A stretch of DNA of 64,000 nucleotides from CAYWKU01 sp964459325 (GTDB lineage: Bacteria > RBG-13-61-14 > CAYWKU01): the NCBI GenBank assembly GCA_964459325.1, contig CAYWKU010000014.1, positions 1 to 64,000 of the forward strand. The letters run 5' to 3'. Shown piece by piece: positions 17,102 to 24,694 of the stretch (positions within the stretch are counted from its first letter, which is position 1; each line of letters opens with the position of its first letter). Under the pieces are notes generated by a model that was not told the DNA's origin, did not search any database, and was given only the letters and a program-made list of their open reading frames with translations. A program made the position numbers and the translations under genes.

Positions 17102-17117
17102 ATGCCGCCTGTGTCAA
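17089..17117 (-). promoter_or_regulatory. Sigma-70-type promoter of the tol operon
   Basis: On the minus strand TTGACA (17112-17117), a 17-bp spacer and TATATT (17089-17094). Transcription would begin near 17082, about 28 bases before the tolQ ATG. Confidence 0.75.
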
Positions 17118-17447
17118 TGTCGATATCATTATGATAATATTACGCCAAGGAGCGGGAAAAAGTCAAATAGCGCCTCGCTCTCTCGCAACCCGGGACTCCC
17201 GGATAATGGGCCCGGCCTGTTTCTCACCTTGACCGCTCCCGGGGGTTAAAAAAACATGCTCGTCACCAAAAAGGTGATAGCCGGCCTCCGGTCTTTTTTC
17301 GCCCCCAGCCCCCCTGCGGTCAAGGTGAGCTACCCTTACGGGGAATATTTGAATCATTAAGCGGGAATCACGGAGGGTGGAACACTCGTTTGCCCGGACG
17401 TTATTTTCATTTCAGAATATATAATTGGCTTGTAGGTTCAAAAAGTG
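17118..17447. other. Intergenic stretch with a 14-bp inverted repeat
   Basis: No convincing gene. CTCACCTTGACCGC (17223-17236) recurs as its exact reverse complement GCGGTCAAGGTGAG (17316-17329), 79 bases apart. A 34-codon frame (17256-17360) lies across it but has no ribosome site. A TATAAT at 17420-17425 may be the -10 for the next gene. Confidence 0.5.
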
Positions 17448-18233
17448 ATGAGAGCAGCCCTTACAATCAACATAATACTGGCGTTCGTGGGATTATTACT
17501 GCTGACTGCCGCGCAGCAACCTCCTCCCCGGCAAAAAAAACTGCCGCCCGAGCTTCAAACTCGCGACGGAATGGTGATGAAGCTGGTTCCGACCGGCAAA
17601 TATTACATCGGCAGCGACGAGGGACCCGCTGATAGCCGCCCGCGCCACCCCGTAGAGTTGCCCGCTTTCTACATCGACAACCACGAGGTGACCAACGAGC
17701 AGTACCTGGACTTCTGCATCGCCACCGGCCACAGCCTCCCCCCGACCCTTCGAAGCGGAAAATTATCAGAAGAAATAAAACAACTGCCCGTTGTCAACGT
17801 GACTTATCATGACGCCGAAAGCTATGCCCGCTGGATGCGTAAAAAACTTCCTACCGAAGCCGAATGGGAAGTGGCCGCCCGTGGCGGAAAAAAGGAACTG
17901 ATTTTTCCCTGGGGTGACGCCTTCAAGCCGGGAGCGGCGGCTATAAAAAGGAACAAACCCGCCGCCGTCGGCTCACACCCGAAAGATGCATCCCCCTTCG
18001 GCGTATACGACATGGCCGGCAACGTGTCCGAATGGACGCGGGACAGGTTCGGGCCTTATCCCGATGCTCCCCGGAACATCGAATTTCCCGAAGCCACCCG
18101 TGTAATACGAGGCGGAAACTACGCAATTGAAAACCCTGAAAAGCTGAAGCTTTACCTGCGTCGTCCGGTGGAAACGTACCACACATCGCCCCAAACCGGA
18201 TTCCGGTGCGTAAAGGAAGTGAGATACCGCTGA
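17448..18233 (+). CDS. Exported FGE/SUMF1-like protein without catalytic cysteines
   Basis: Product of 261 residues (ATG at 17448; a GTG one codon earlier is possible). Signal peptide to about residue 22, then the formylglycine-generating-enzyme fold: DGMVMKLVPTGKYYIGSDEGPADSRPRHPVEL, FYIDNHEVTNEQYLDFC, LPTEAEWEVAARGG, FGVYDMAGNVSEWTRD, RVIRGGNYA and TGFRCVKE. FGE oxidises a sulfatase cysteine using two cysteines after the RGGSY motif; in this protein that stretch (AIENPEKLKLYLRR) has none. It is therefore probably a structural or binding FGE-like protein. Confidence 0.8.
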   Translation: MRAALTINIILAFVGLLLLTAAQQPPPRQKKLPPELQTRDGMVMKLVPTGKYYIGSDEGPADSRPRHPVELPAFYIDNHEVTNEQYLDFCIATGHSLPPTLRSGKLSEEIKQLPVVNVTYHDAESYARWMRKKLPTEAEWEVAARGGKKELIFPWGDAFKPGAAAIKRNKPAAVGSHPKDASPFGVYDMAGNVSEWTRDRFGPYPDAPRNIEFPEATRVIRGGNYAIENPEKLKLYLRRPVETYHTSPQTGFRCVKEVRYR

Positions 18234-18281
18234 GGTGCGCTGGCATGAGCGACGGCGAGGTGATACCATTTTGCGGGTAAA

Positions 18282-18794
18282 ATGAAACCAAAAATCGCAA
18301 TATTGACAGGTATGCTTGTGTTTGCCGCGTCGGTCATGGCCTGCACATCCCCCGCAACGGTGAAAAAAGAGCCGCAAAACGCGAGCCTCTTGGACAGCGC
18401 CCGGGACTTTTATTCATTTCTGGAAAACAGGAGAATGGGCAACAGGCATAACGACCGCGACCAACGGTTCCGGCAATTTTTCCCCAACCGCCCACACCGG
18501 TACAATTTCCTGGATACCTACCTTCCGCTGGCAAGAGACAGAAACTTCCTGTACAACCGTTACAACGCCTATTACATCCGGGACATCGAAATAGCCGAAA
18601 ACGGCGACAGCGCCGAGGTCAAGGTAAAACTTTACAGCCGCGATGCGCCACTGCTTTATCGCAAGCTGGCGATTACCCACAATTGGTTCAAAACCGGCGA
18701 CACCTGGTACCCGGGAAAGGTGGAGGGGAAAATGCTTACCCGGTGGACAAAGCTCACCCGCCTGTACGCACTGCCTCCCAAATCAGACAAATAA
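18282..18794 (+). CDS. Lipoprotein of unknown function
   Basis: Product of 170 residues with a signal peptide ending in SVMAC (lipobox) and a soluble domain rich in Arg, Tyr and Asn (RQFFPNRPHRYNFLDTYLPLARDRNFLYNRYNAYYIRDIEI), followed by a strand-rich end (SAEVKVKLYSRDAPLLYRKLAITHNWFKTGDTWY) that resembles an NTF2-like or cystatin-like fold. No named family recognised. Five bases before era. Confidence 0.7.
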   Translation: MKPKIAILTGMLVFAASVMACTSPATVKKEPQNASLLDSARDFYSFLENRRMGNRHNDRDQRFRQFFPNRPHRYNFLDTYLPLARDRNFLYNRYNAYYIRDIEIAENGDSAEVKVKLYSRDAPLLYRKLAITHNWFKTGDTWYPGKVEGKMLTRWTKLTRLYALPPKSDK

Positions 18795-18799
18795 AAGCC

Positions 18800-19717
18800 A
18801 TGGAAGAGCCTCATACGCGCGAGCATGAAACTTGTTGCGGATTCGTAGCAGTGGTGGGGCGGCCCAACGTGGGCAAAAGCACGCTATTTAACGCGCTGGT
18901 CGGCGAAAAAGTGGCCATCGTCACCCCGAAACCGAACACCACCCGCAACCGCATAGCGGGGATACTTACAAAAGGAAAATCCCAGGCCATCTTCCTGGAC
19001 ACTCCCGGTATCCATAATGCCAGAGACACACTCAACAAGCGCATGGTAAGCACCGCCATGGCCGCCCTGACCGACGTGGACATCATCCTTTTTATGGTGG
19101 AAGCCGGCGTGAAAACGCTGGAGATAGAAAGCTACATCGCCGAAAAAATCGGCGAAACTTCCGCCACAAAAATTCTTATCATCAACAAAACGGATAAAAT
19201 TCCCAAACAGACATTACTGCCGGAAATTGAAGAACGAACCGAAAAACTTGGAGAATTCAACGAAGTGATTCCGATAAGCGCCCTCGAAGGCGACGGGGTG
19301 GATATAGTGGAAAGGCTGGTGACCGAATCCCTGCCCCCCAACCCCCACTTCTACCCGCCCGACATGTACACCGACCGGCCGGAAAGGTTCGTGGTGGCGG
19401 AAATGATACGGGAGCAAGTCTTCCTGGCCACGCACCAGGAGGTGCCATACGCAACCGCCGTCTCCGTCGAAGAATGGAACGAGCGCGAAAACCTGGTGCA
19501 TATAGCCGCAAAAATACACGTGGAATCCAAGAGCCAGAAGGGCATAATCATCGGAAAAAAGGGCACCATGCTCAAAAAAATAGGCACGGAGGCCAGAATT
19601 CAAATCGAAAAGCTGCTCGGCGCCAAAGTCTACCTGGAACTTTTCGTACACGTCATGCCAAAATGGCGCCGCGACGAAAAATCGCTCGACCGACTCGGTT
19701 ACACCACCCCGGAATAA
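18800..19717 (+). CDS. era: GTPase Era
   Basis: Start set at the ATG at 18800; the longer frame overlaps the upstream gene without support. About 305 residues. G1 is GRPNVGKST, G2 includes PNTTRNRIAG, G3 is DTPGI, G4 is NKTD and G5 is ISALEG. The C-terminal KH domain has ESKSQKGIIIGKKGTMLKKIGTEARIQIEKLLG and ends VMPKWRRDEKSLDRLGY. Era binds the 3' end of 16S rRNA in 30S assembly. A repeat element starts 3 bases after its stop codon. Confidence 0.97.
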   Translation: MEEPHTREHETCCGFVAVVGRPNVGKSTLFNALVGEKVAIVTPKPNTTRNRIAGILTKGKSQAIFLDTPGIHNARDTLNKRMVSTAMAALTDVDIILFMVEAGVKTLEIESYIAEKIGETSATKILIINKTDKIPKQTLLPEIEERTEKLGEFNEVIPISALEGDGVDIVERLVTESLPPNPHFYPPDMYTDRPERFVVAEMIREQVFLATHQEVPYATAVSVEEWNERENLVHIAAKIHVESKSQKGIIIGKKGTMLKKIGTEARIQIEKLLGAKVYLELFVHVMPKWRRDEKSLDRLGYTTPE

Positions 19718-19719
19718 CC

Positions 19720-19852
19720 TTAGCAGGGTGTTGAAAAATGCTATTTTTCGTAACGCCCGGACGGGCAAAAGGCGCCTTAATAAAATCAGCTACTTACAAG
19801 TGCCGCCAGGGATGGCGGCGTTACGTTTCTGACTTTTTCAACACCCTGTTAG
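19720..19852. mobile_element. MITE-like element, copy 2, after era
   Basis: Inverted relative to copy 1: it starts CAGGGTGTTGAAAAA at 19724, ends with the exact complement at 19848, and is flanked by TTAG at 19720-19723 and 19849-19852. The interior matches copy 1 reversed but lacks about 20 bases of it (the GCCGGCAAGCC part). No coding capacity. It lies between convergent era and rpiB, so it may also act as a hairpin terminator. Confidence 0.8.
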
Positions 19853-19861
19853 GTTTTTAAA

Positions 19862-20311
19862 TTATTCGGAGAGATTTTCTATGAGGTCGAGGCGGCGCTG
19901 GTGGCGTTTTTCGAAGGGGGTATCGAGCCACGTCTGTATCAATTGCACCGCCAGCTCGTCGGCGATAAGCCTCGCCCCTATGCACAATATATTCGCCCGG
20001 TTGTGGCTCGCGGCGGCGACGGCTGTGGTCTGGTCGTGCACCACCGCCGCCCTTATTCCCCGGAAACGGTTGGCGGCTATGGCCATTCCGATACCGGTGC
20101 CGCACAGAAGTATCCCGGAATCGGCTTTCCCGTCCAGAATGTCATCCACCACCCGTTTGGCAAAGTTCGGATAGTCGACGCTTTTTGTCCCCGAACGGGC
20201 GCCCCGGTCAAGTACCTCGTAGCCCTTTTCCTTCAGATAGGCAACCACGGCCTTTTTCATTCTATAAGCGGCGTGGTCGCAGGCTACGCTTATCGGTAAA
20301 CGGCCTTTCAT
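19862..20311 (-). CDS. rpiB: Ribose-5-phosphate isomerase B
   Basis: Product of 149 residues of the RpiB/LacAB family, interconverting ribose-5-P and ribulose-5-P. Seen: ISVACDHAAYRMK, SVDYPNFA, GILLCGTGIGMAIAANRFRGIRAAVVHD with the catalytic Cys, and HNRANILCIGARLI. It is 12 bases downstream of acpP and ends the fab cluster. Confidence 0.96.
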   Translation of the reverse strand: MKGRLPISVACDHAAYRMKKAVVAYLKEKGYEVLDRGARSGTKSVDYPNFAKRVVDDILDGKADSGILLCGTGIGMAIAANRFRGIRAAVVHDQTTAVAAASHNRANILCIGARLIADELAVQLIQTWLDTPFEKRHQRRLDLIENLSE

Positions 20312-20323
20312 CAGTTCACCCTT

Positions 20324-20557
20324 TTAATCCAGCCTTTTGTGGAGATAATCGTAAACGTCCTTCACCGTGCGAATGCCCTCGACGTCGTCGTCCGGTATTT
20401 CCATGTCGAATTCTTCCTCCATGGCCATGGCCAGGGTCATAACATCCAGGGAATCCAGACCCAGGTCGTCTATAAAATCCTTCTCCGGGGTTATTTCCTT
20501 CTCTTCCAGTCCGAGTTCCCGAACTATGATTGAAACCACCTTGGATTCGATGTTCAT
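20324..20557 (-). CDS. acpP: Acyl carrier protein
   Basis: Product of 77 residues, acidic. DLGLDSLDVMTLAMAMEEEF carries the phosphopantetheine serine in the DSL motif. The C-terminus IPDDDVEGIRTVKDVYDYL is canonical. AAGGAGGC is upstream of the ATG. Confidence 0.97.
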   Translation of the reverse strand: MNIESKVVSIIVRELGLEEKEITPEKDFIDDLGLDSLDVMTLAMAMEEEFDMEIPDDDVEGIRTVKDVYDYLHKRLD

Positions 20558-20640
20558 GCTTTTTGCCTCCTTATAGAACCGGCTTCAAACGAGTAGTGAG
20601 CCTAACCGAAAAGCCCGTTTTAATCAACTCCGATTTTCTG

Positions 20641-21393
20641 CTACATATACAGGCCGCCGTTGACCGGAACAACCGCGCCGGTCACATACCCGGCCCCGTC
20701 ACTCGCCAGAAACCTTACCACTTGCGCCACTTCGGCGGGGGTTCCGAACCTTCCCGAGGGTATCCATTCCAGCACCGCGGATTTTGTTTTTTCGTCCATC
20801 TGCGAGGTAAGCTCCGTTTCTATGAAACCGGGAGCCACGGCATTGCAGGTGATTCCGCGCTTCGATACTTCCCGGGCCACGCTTTTTGTGAACCCGATGA
20901 TGCCGGCTTTCGATGCGGCGTAATTTGCCTGCCCTTCTCGCCCTCCCTGACCTACCACGCTGGTAATATTGATTATTCTTCCCCATTTAGCTTTGACCAT
21001 GGACCGCAATGCGGCGCGAGTGACCAGGAAGACGCCTTTCAAGTTAACCGACATAACCTCGTCGAAATCTTCATCCTTCATCCGCATCAGGAGACCGTCG
21101 CGAGTAATTCCGGCGTTGTTCACCACTATATCCAGCCGTCCCTGCGCTTCCAGAATCTTTTCCACTCCGCCCTTGACCCCTTCGGCTTCCGATACATCGA
21201 AAGTAATAACTTCGGCGAATCCGCCCGTTTTCTTTATGTTTTCGGCCACCTCGGATGCTGCGTCGGCGCTTTTGGAGCAGTTTATGTACACTTTCGCTCC
21301 CGCCGAAGCCAACTCCCCGGCAATGGCTTTTCCTATCCCCCGGGAGGCTCCGGTGACCAGCGCTATTTTACCCTCCAGTTCCTTTTCCCCCAT
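20641..21393 (-). CDS. fabG: 3-oxoacyl-ACP reductase
   Basis: A 250-residue SDR enzyme that reduces 3-ketoacyl-ACP with NADPH. Rossmann motif VTGASRGIGKAIAGEL, NNAG in IVVNNAGITRDGLL, catalytic Ser in INITSVVGQGGREGQ and YxxxK in YAASKAG. The C-terminus YVTGAVVPVNGGLYM is typical FabG. It is flanked by fabD and acpP. Confidence 0.96.
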   Translation of the reverse strand: MGEKELEGKIALVTGASRGIGKAIAGELASAGAKVYINCSKSADAASEVAENIKKTGGFAEVITFDVSEAEGVKGGVEKILEAQGRLDIVVNNAGITRDGLLMRMKDEDFDEVMSVNLKGVFLVTRAALRSMVKAKWGRIINITSVVGQGGREGQANYAASKAGIIGFTKSVAREVSKRGITCNAVAPGFIETELTSQMDEKTKSAVLEWIPSGRFGTPAEVAQVVRFLASDGAGYVTGAVVPVNGGLYM

Positions 21394-21420
21394 AGTCCGC
21401 GCACTCCGAATAGTTAAATA

Positions 21421-22356
21421 TTAAACACTCTCCATAGCTTTTTTCAACGATGCGGCGTCTCCGACCGGTAAGCATTCGATTTCCTTGCGGATTCGTTTGA
21501 GCAGTCCGGTGAGCACCTTTCCCGGCCCCAACTCGAAGGCCTTTTCCACCTCGAATTGCTCCAGCTTTTCCATCGATTGCGTCCACAAGACAGGTGATCG
21601 AACTTGCCGGGCCAAAACCTCCCGAGCACGGTCGGATTCACCGTAAACCGAAGCGTCCACGTTGGCTATCACCGGCGTTCGAGCTTCGGCGAACTCCGCT
21701 TCGTCAAGTTTCTCCCGGAGCCTTTCCGCCGCCGGTTCCATCAAGGGGGAATGAAAGGGGGCGCTTACGTTGAGGAAAACCGCCTTCCTGGCCCCGGCTT
21801 CCTTCAACTTATCGACAGCCCGATTGACCGCTTCCACATGGCCGGAAATAACCGTCTGCTCCGGGGAATTGTAATTGGCAACCACTACCACGCTATCGTC
21901 TTCCTTCGCCACCCGGTCCGCCGTGGACTTCACCGTCTCGGCGTCGAGTCCGATAATCGCGGCCATCGCGCCCTTCCCTTCGACTACCGCTTCCTGCATG
22001 AACCTGCCGCGATTTTTTACCAGCCGAACCGCTTCAGTGAGGCCCAAAGCGCCGGCGGCCACCAGCGCGGAATACTCGCCGAGGGAATGCCCGGCGGCAA
22101 CCACGGGCCTGACGCCGCTTTCGGTCTCGAAGGCCCTCAAAGCGGCGACGCTGGCGGTAAGCACCGCGGGCTGGGTGTTTTCCGTCTTTACCAGCTCGCT
22201 TTCCGGGCCTTCAAAGCAAAGCTTGTCCACCCGCACCGAAAGGGCGTCGCTCGCTTCCTCGAAAACCAGCTTCCCCGGGTTGAAATTTTCGCACAGCTCC
22301 TTTCCCATGCCCACGAACTGCGAGCCCTGTCCGGGAAAAAGGAAAGCGATATTCAT
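21421..22356 (-). CDS. fabD: Malonyl-CoA:ACP transacylase
   Basis: Start chosen at the ATG ending at 22356 because AAGGAG is 5 bases upstream and it overlaps the fabK stop by ATGA; an in-frame GTG at 22362 is less likely. About 311 residues. Seen: FLFPGQGSQFVGMGKEL, the GHSLGEYSALVAAGAL catalytic serine motif, the Arg loop KNRGRFMQEAV, and SAPFHSPLM with the catalytic His. Confidence 0.95.
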   Translation of the reverse strand: MNIAFLFPGQGSQFVGMGKELCENFNPGKLVFEEASDALSVRVDKLCFEGPESELVKTENTQPAVLTASVAALRAFETESGVRPVVAAGHSLGEYSALVAAGALGLTEAVRLVKNRGRFMQEAVVEGKGAMAAIIGLDAETVKSTADRVAKEDDSVVVVANYNSPEQTVISGHVEAVNRAVDKLKEAGARKAVFLNVSAPFHSPLMEPAAERLREKLDEAEFAEARTPVIANVDASVYGESDRAREVLARQVRSPVLWTQSMEKLEQFEVEKAFELGPGKVLTGLLKRIRKEIECLPVGDAASLKKAMESV

Positions 22357-23315
22357 GTCCACTCCTTTTCTGAATCGAAAACGGTTGCCATCTTCTCCGT
22401 AACTTCCCGCGCCTCCGCGATAATTTCCTCGATTATTTCCCGCGCGGGCTTGACGTCCCGAACCAATCCCGCTATCTGGCCTATCATCACGCTGCCTTCA
22501 TCCATGTCCCCTTCCACAACAGCCCTTTGCAGCGCGCCCTCCCCGAGCTTCACCAACTCCGCCGGGTCGGCGCCTTCTTTTTCCATTTTCTCGAAGCGGC
22601 GCGTAAGCTTGTTTCTCAGGGAGCGAACGGGATGCCCGGCGGCGCGTCCCGATACCACGCTCGAGCGGTCGCGGGCTTTTATTACCGCCTGTCTCCAGTT
22701 ATCGTGCACTGGCGATTCGGCGGCGCATGTAAACCTGGTACCCATCTGCACGGCCTCGGCGCCGAGCATGAAGGCCGCCGCCATGCCCCTTCCGTCGGCG
22801 ATGCCTCCCGCCGCCACCACGGGAACTTTCACCGCGTCCACAACCTGCGGCGCCAGGCTCATTGTTGTTATATCCCCTATATGACCGGCGGCTTCGTGGC
22901 CTTCGCAGATAACGCCCGCAGCGCCGTAGCGCTCGGCCCGCCGGGCCAGGTCCACCGAAGCCACCACGGGAAACACCCTTGAACCTCCGCTCATCAGGGC
23001 TTCCATGTGCTTGCCCGGGCTGCCGGCGCCGGTGGTGACAACCGGCGCCTCTTCCGAGCGCACAAGCTCCACCATATTACCTATATCTTCCCGATATAAA
23101 AGGAGATTTACCCCGAAAGGCTTATCGGTGATTTCCCTGATGGATTGAATCTGACTTCTAAGCTCATCAGGAGGCATGGTGCCGGAGCCTATTATACCGA
23201 GTCCGCCGGCTTCGGAAACGGCTGCGGCCAGGCGGTAATCGCCGGCCCAGGCCATGCCGCCCTGGAAGATGGGAAAGGTAATGCCCAGCGCTTCTGTTAC
23301 CCTTGTCGGTATCAA
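22353..23315 (-). CDS. fabK: FMN-dependent enoyl-ACP reductase II
   Basis: Product of 320 residues of the nitronate monooxygenase/FabK family. Motifs: FPIFQGGMAWAGDYRLAAAVSEAGGLGIIG, NLLLYREDIG, VVTTGAGSPGKHMEAL, VICEGHEAAGHIGDITTMSLAPQVVDAVKVPVVAAGGIADGRGMAAAFMLGAEAVQMGTRF, the FMN phosphate loop. Next to fabD, FabK is the likely enoyl reductase rather than a nitronate oxidase. The start is a TTG directly after an in-frame stop; AAGGGG precedes it. Confidence 0.9.
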   Translation of the reverse strand: MIPTRVTEALGITFPIFQGGMAWAGDYRLAAAVSEAGGLGIIGSGTMPPDELRSQIQSIREITDKPFGVNLLLYREDIGNMVELVRSEEAPVVTTGAGSPGKHMEALMSGGSRVFPVVASVDLARRAERYGAAGVICEGHEAAGHIGDITTMSLAPQVVDAVKVPVVAAGGIADGRGMAAAFMLGAEAVQMGTRFTCAAESPVHDNWRQAVIKARDRSSVVSGRAAGHPVRSLRNKLTRRFEKMEKEGADPAELVKLGEGALQRAVVEGDMDEGSVMIGQIAGLVRDVKPAREIIEEIIAEAREVTEKMATVFDSEKEWT

Positions 23316-23407
23316 TCAAAGCCCCTTTTCACCGAATATGGCCATCCCATTTAATCCTTCCCGAGCATCAATGCCAAGGAATATGTCATTTTATTTCATC
23401 CTGCGCA

Positions 23408-23437
23408 ATAAAAACACCGCCCCCAGGGGGAGCGGCA
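23408..23437 (-). terminator. Rho-independent terminator after rpmF
   Basis: On the minus strand GCCGCTCCCCC pairs with GGGGGCGGT across a very short loop and is followed by a T-run (GTTTTTATT). It lies between rpmF and fabK, splitting the usual rpmF-fab transcript. Confidence 0.75.
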
Positions 23438-23497
23438 TTTAAAAATCGAATAAAACCGGTTACTTGGGACGATAGGGCTTTTAACCCCGGCGGGTAA

Positions 23498-23686
23498 TCA
23501 GGTGCCCTTTTCAACCACCTCGACCACCTGCTTGTCCTTGTACATTCCGCAATGAGGGCACGCCCGGTGTCTCTGCATGGTTTCTCCGCAATTGGGGCAA
23601 TCCATCCAAGAGGGAGCTTTCAGAGCGTTGTGGCTGCGCCGTTTATCCCTGCGCGATTTGCTGACTCTTCTCTGTGGTAAACCCAT
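23498..23686 (-). CDS. rpmF: Ribosomal protein L32
   Basis: Product of 62 residues, basic, with VSKSRRDKRRSHNALKAP and a four-cysteine zinc ribbon (CPNCGETMQRHRACPHCG), the C+ form of L32. AAGGAG precedes it. It follows yceD but is separated from it by a repeat element. Confidence 0.95.
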   Translation of the reverse strand: MGLPQRRVSKSRRDKRRSHNALKAPSWMDCPNCGETMQRHRACPHCGMYKDKQVVEVVEKGT

Positions 23687-23718
23687 TTGTTATCTCCTTT
23701 TTAACGTAAACGAGTATT

Positions 23719-23916
23719 AGAGGCCGTTGCAAAACAGGCTTCAGGGGGAGAGAAGGCTTTTTTTCTGTAGCTCCCCGGGAATGTCTTTTCCAGACAAGGG
23801 GTTTTAACCCCTTGAAATTCAAGGGGCTGAAGCCCCTTGTCCATTCGGGGTTCTTTTTCGGCACGATGAAGGTCAACACATCCCAAACGAAAAATCATAA
23901 TTCTGCAACGGCCTCT
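23719..23916. mobile_element. ~198-bp element with 13-bp terminal inverted repeats between yceD and rpmF
   Basis: AGAGGCCGTTGCA (23719-23731) and its exact reverse complement TGCAACGGCCTCT (23904-23916) bound the element. ATT is present on both flanks (23716-23718 and 23917-23919), a possible 3-bp target duplication. No gene inside. A REP-like doublet (23792-23841) is nested in it. The right end lies 4 bases from the yceD stop codon. Confidence 0.65.
23792..23841. repeat. REP-like palindrome doublet, copy A
   Basis: Two palindromes in tandem: CAAGGGGTTTTAACCCCTTG and CAAGGGGCTGAAGCCCCTTG, separated by a few bases, with AGA and TCC at the ends. Its reverse complement recurs almost unchanged at 25358-25407. 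Confidence 0.85.
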
Positions 23917-23920
23917 ATTA

Positions 23921-24445
23921 TTACATTTTCAGTTTTTTCAAGGCGTCCCACCTCGGGTCCCATTCCTCTTCGCGGCAATTGCATTCCCCGAGGTTCAAAT
24001 CCGCGCCGCAACGGCCACAAAGTCCGCTGCAATCGGGCCGGCACAGAAACTTGACGGGAAAATGCAAGGCCAGCTGGCCTCTTAAATGCTCGCCGATGTC
24101 AATCTCCTCGGGGGTCTCGTAGGTCCCGAAGCCTTCGTCTTCCGCGTCCTCGCCTCTCTGGCCGGGACGAGCCGGCGCCAGCACCACGTCCACCGGCGCT
24201 TTTACTTCCGAGTATAGCTCCGCCAGGCATCTTGCGCATTCGGCGATTACGGTGACCTTTATCTCACCCACAACGTGCACCTGCTCGCCGGTTCGGGTAA
24301 CGTCCAGGTGGAAGATCACGGTGCTCGCAAGGCCCGGCCTGGCGTCTTCCTCCAGCATGTCGGTGAAGTTGGTCAGCCACGTCTCGGGCCGTATTTCATC
24401 TAAAACCAACCCCTCATCGGGGATATTTTCCAGTCTTACCTTCAA
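23921..24445 (-). CDS. yceD: YceD family (DUF177) protein
   Basis: Start reset from 24484 to the TTG ending at 24445, which gives (M)KVRLENIPDEGLVLDE, the usual N-terminus, with GGGGAGG 8 bases upstream. About 174 residues. The core has RTGEQVHVVGEIKVTVIAECARCLAEL, a YceD signature. The C-terminus carries a CxxxCSGLCGRCGADLNLGECNC cysteine cluster also typical of the family. YceD co-occurs with rpmF and is linked to 23S rRNA maturation. Confidence 0.9.
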   Translation of the reverse strand: MKVRLENIPDEGLVLDEIRPETWLTNFTDMLEEDARPGLASTVIFHLDVTRTGEQVHVVGEIKVTVIAECARCLAELYSEVKAPVDVVLAPARPGQRGEDAEDEGFGTYETPEEIDIGEHLRGQLALHFPVKFLCRPDCSGLCGRCGADLNLGECNCREEEWDPRWDALKKLKM

Positions 24446-24528
24446 CCGAACCACCTCCCCCGATAAATATCGTCCCTCCCACAATTCCAGAGCAGTTCAA
24501 AGAACAATGCCTTATGCCATAATAAAGC

Positions 24529-24549
24529 AGCCGGTGAAAAGTACCGGCT
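24529..24549. repeat. Short hairpin upstream of yceD
   Basis: AGCCGGT pairs with ACCGGCT over a 7-base loop, in the divergent region between yceD and the isomerase gene. No clear T-run on either side; role unknown. Confidence 0.4.
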
Positions 24550-24694
24550 AACTGAATATTAGGCTATATACCATTGCGGCGTTTGTCAACTTTTGAGGAA
24601 TTGCCCGCATCCGGCTCAACCGGTTCCACCCCACCATTGCAATCGGGGACACATGGCCTATTTTCAAAAATACCTCGCATCAAGGAGTTTTCCG

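Noticed and set aside
17256..17360. 34-codon frame MLVTKKVIAGLRSFF...
   Set aside because: No ribosome site, no match recognised, lies across an inverted repeat.
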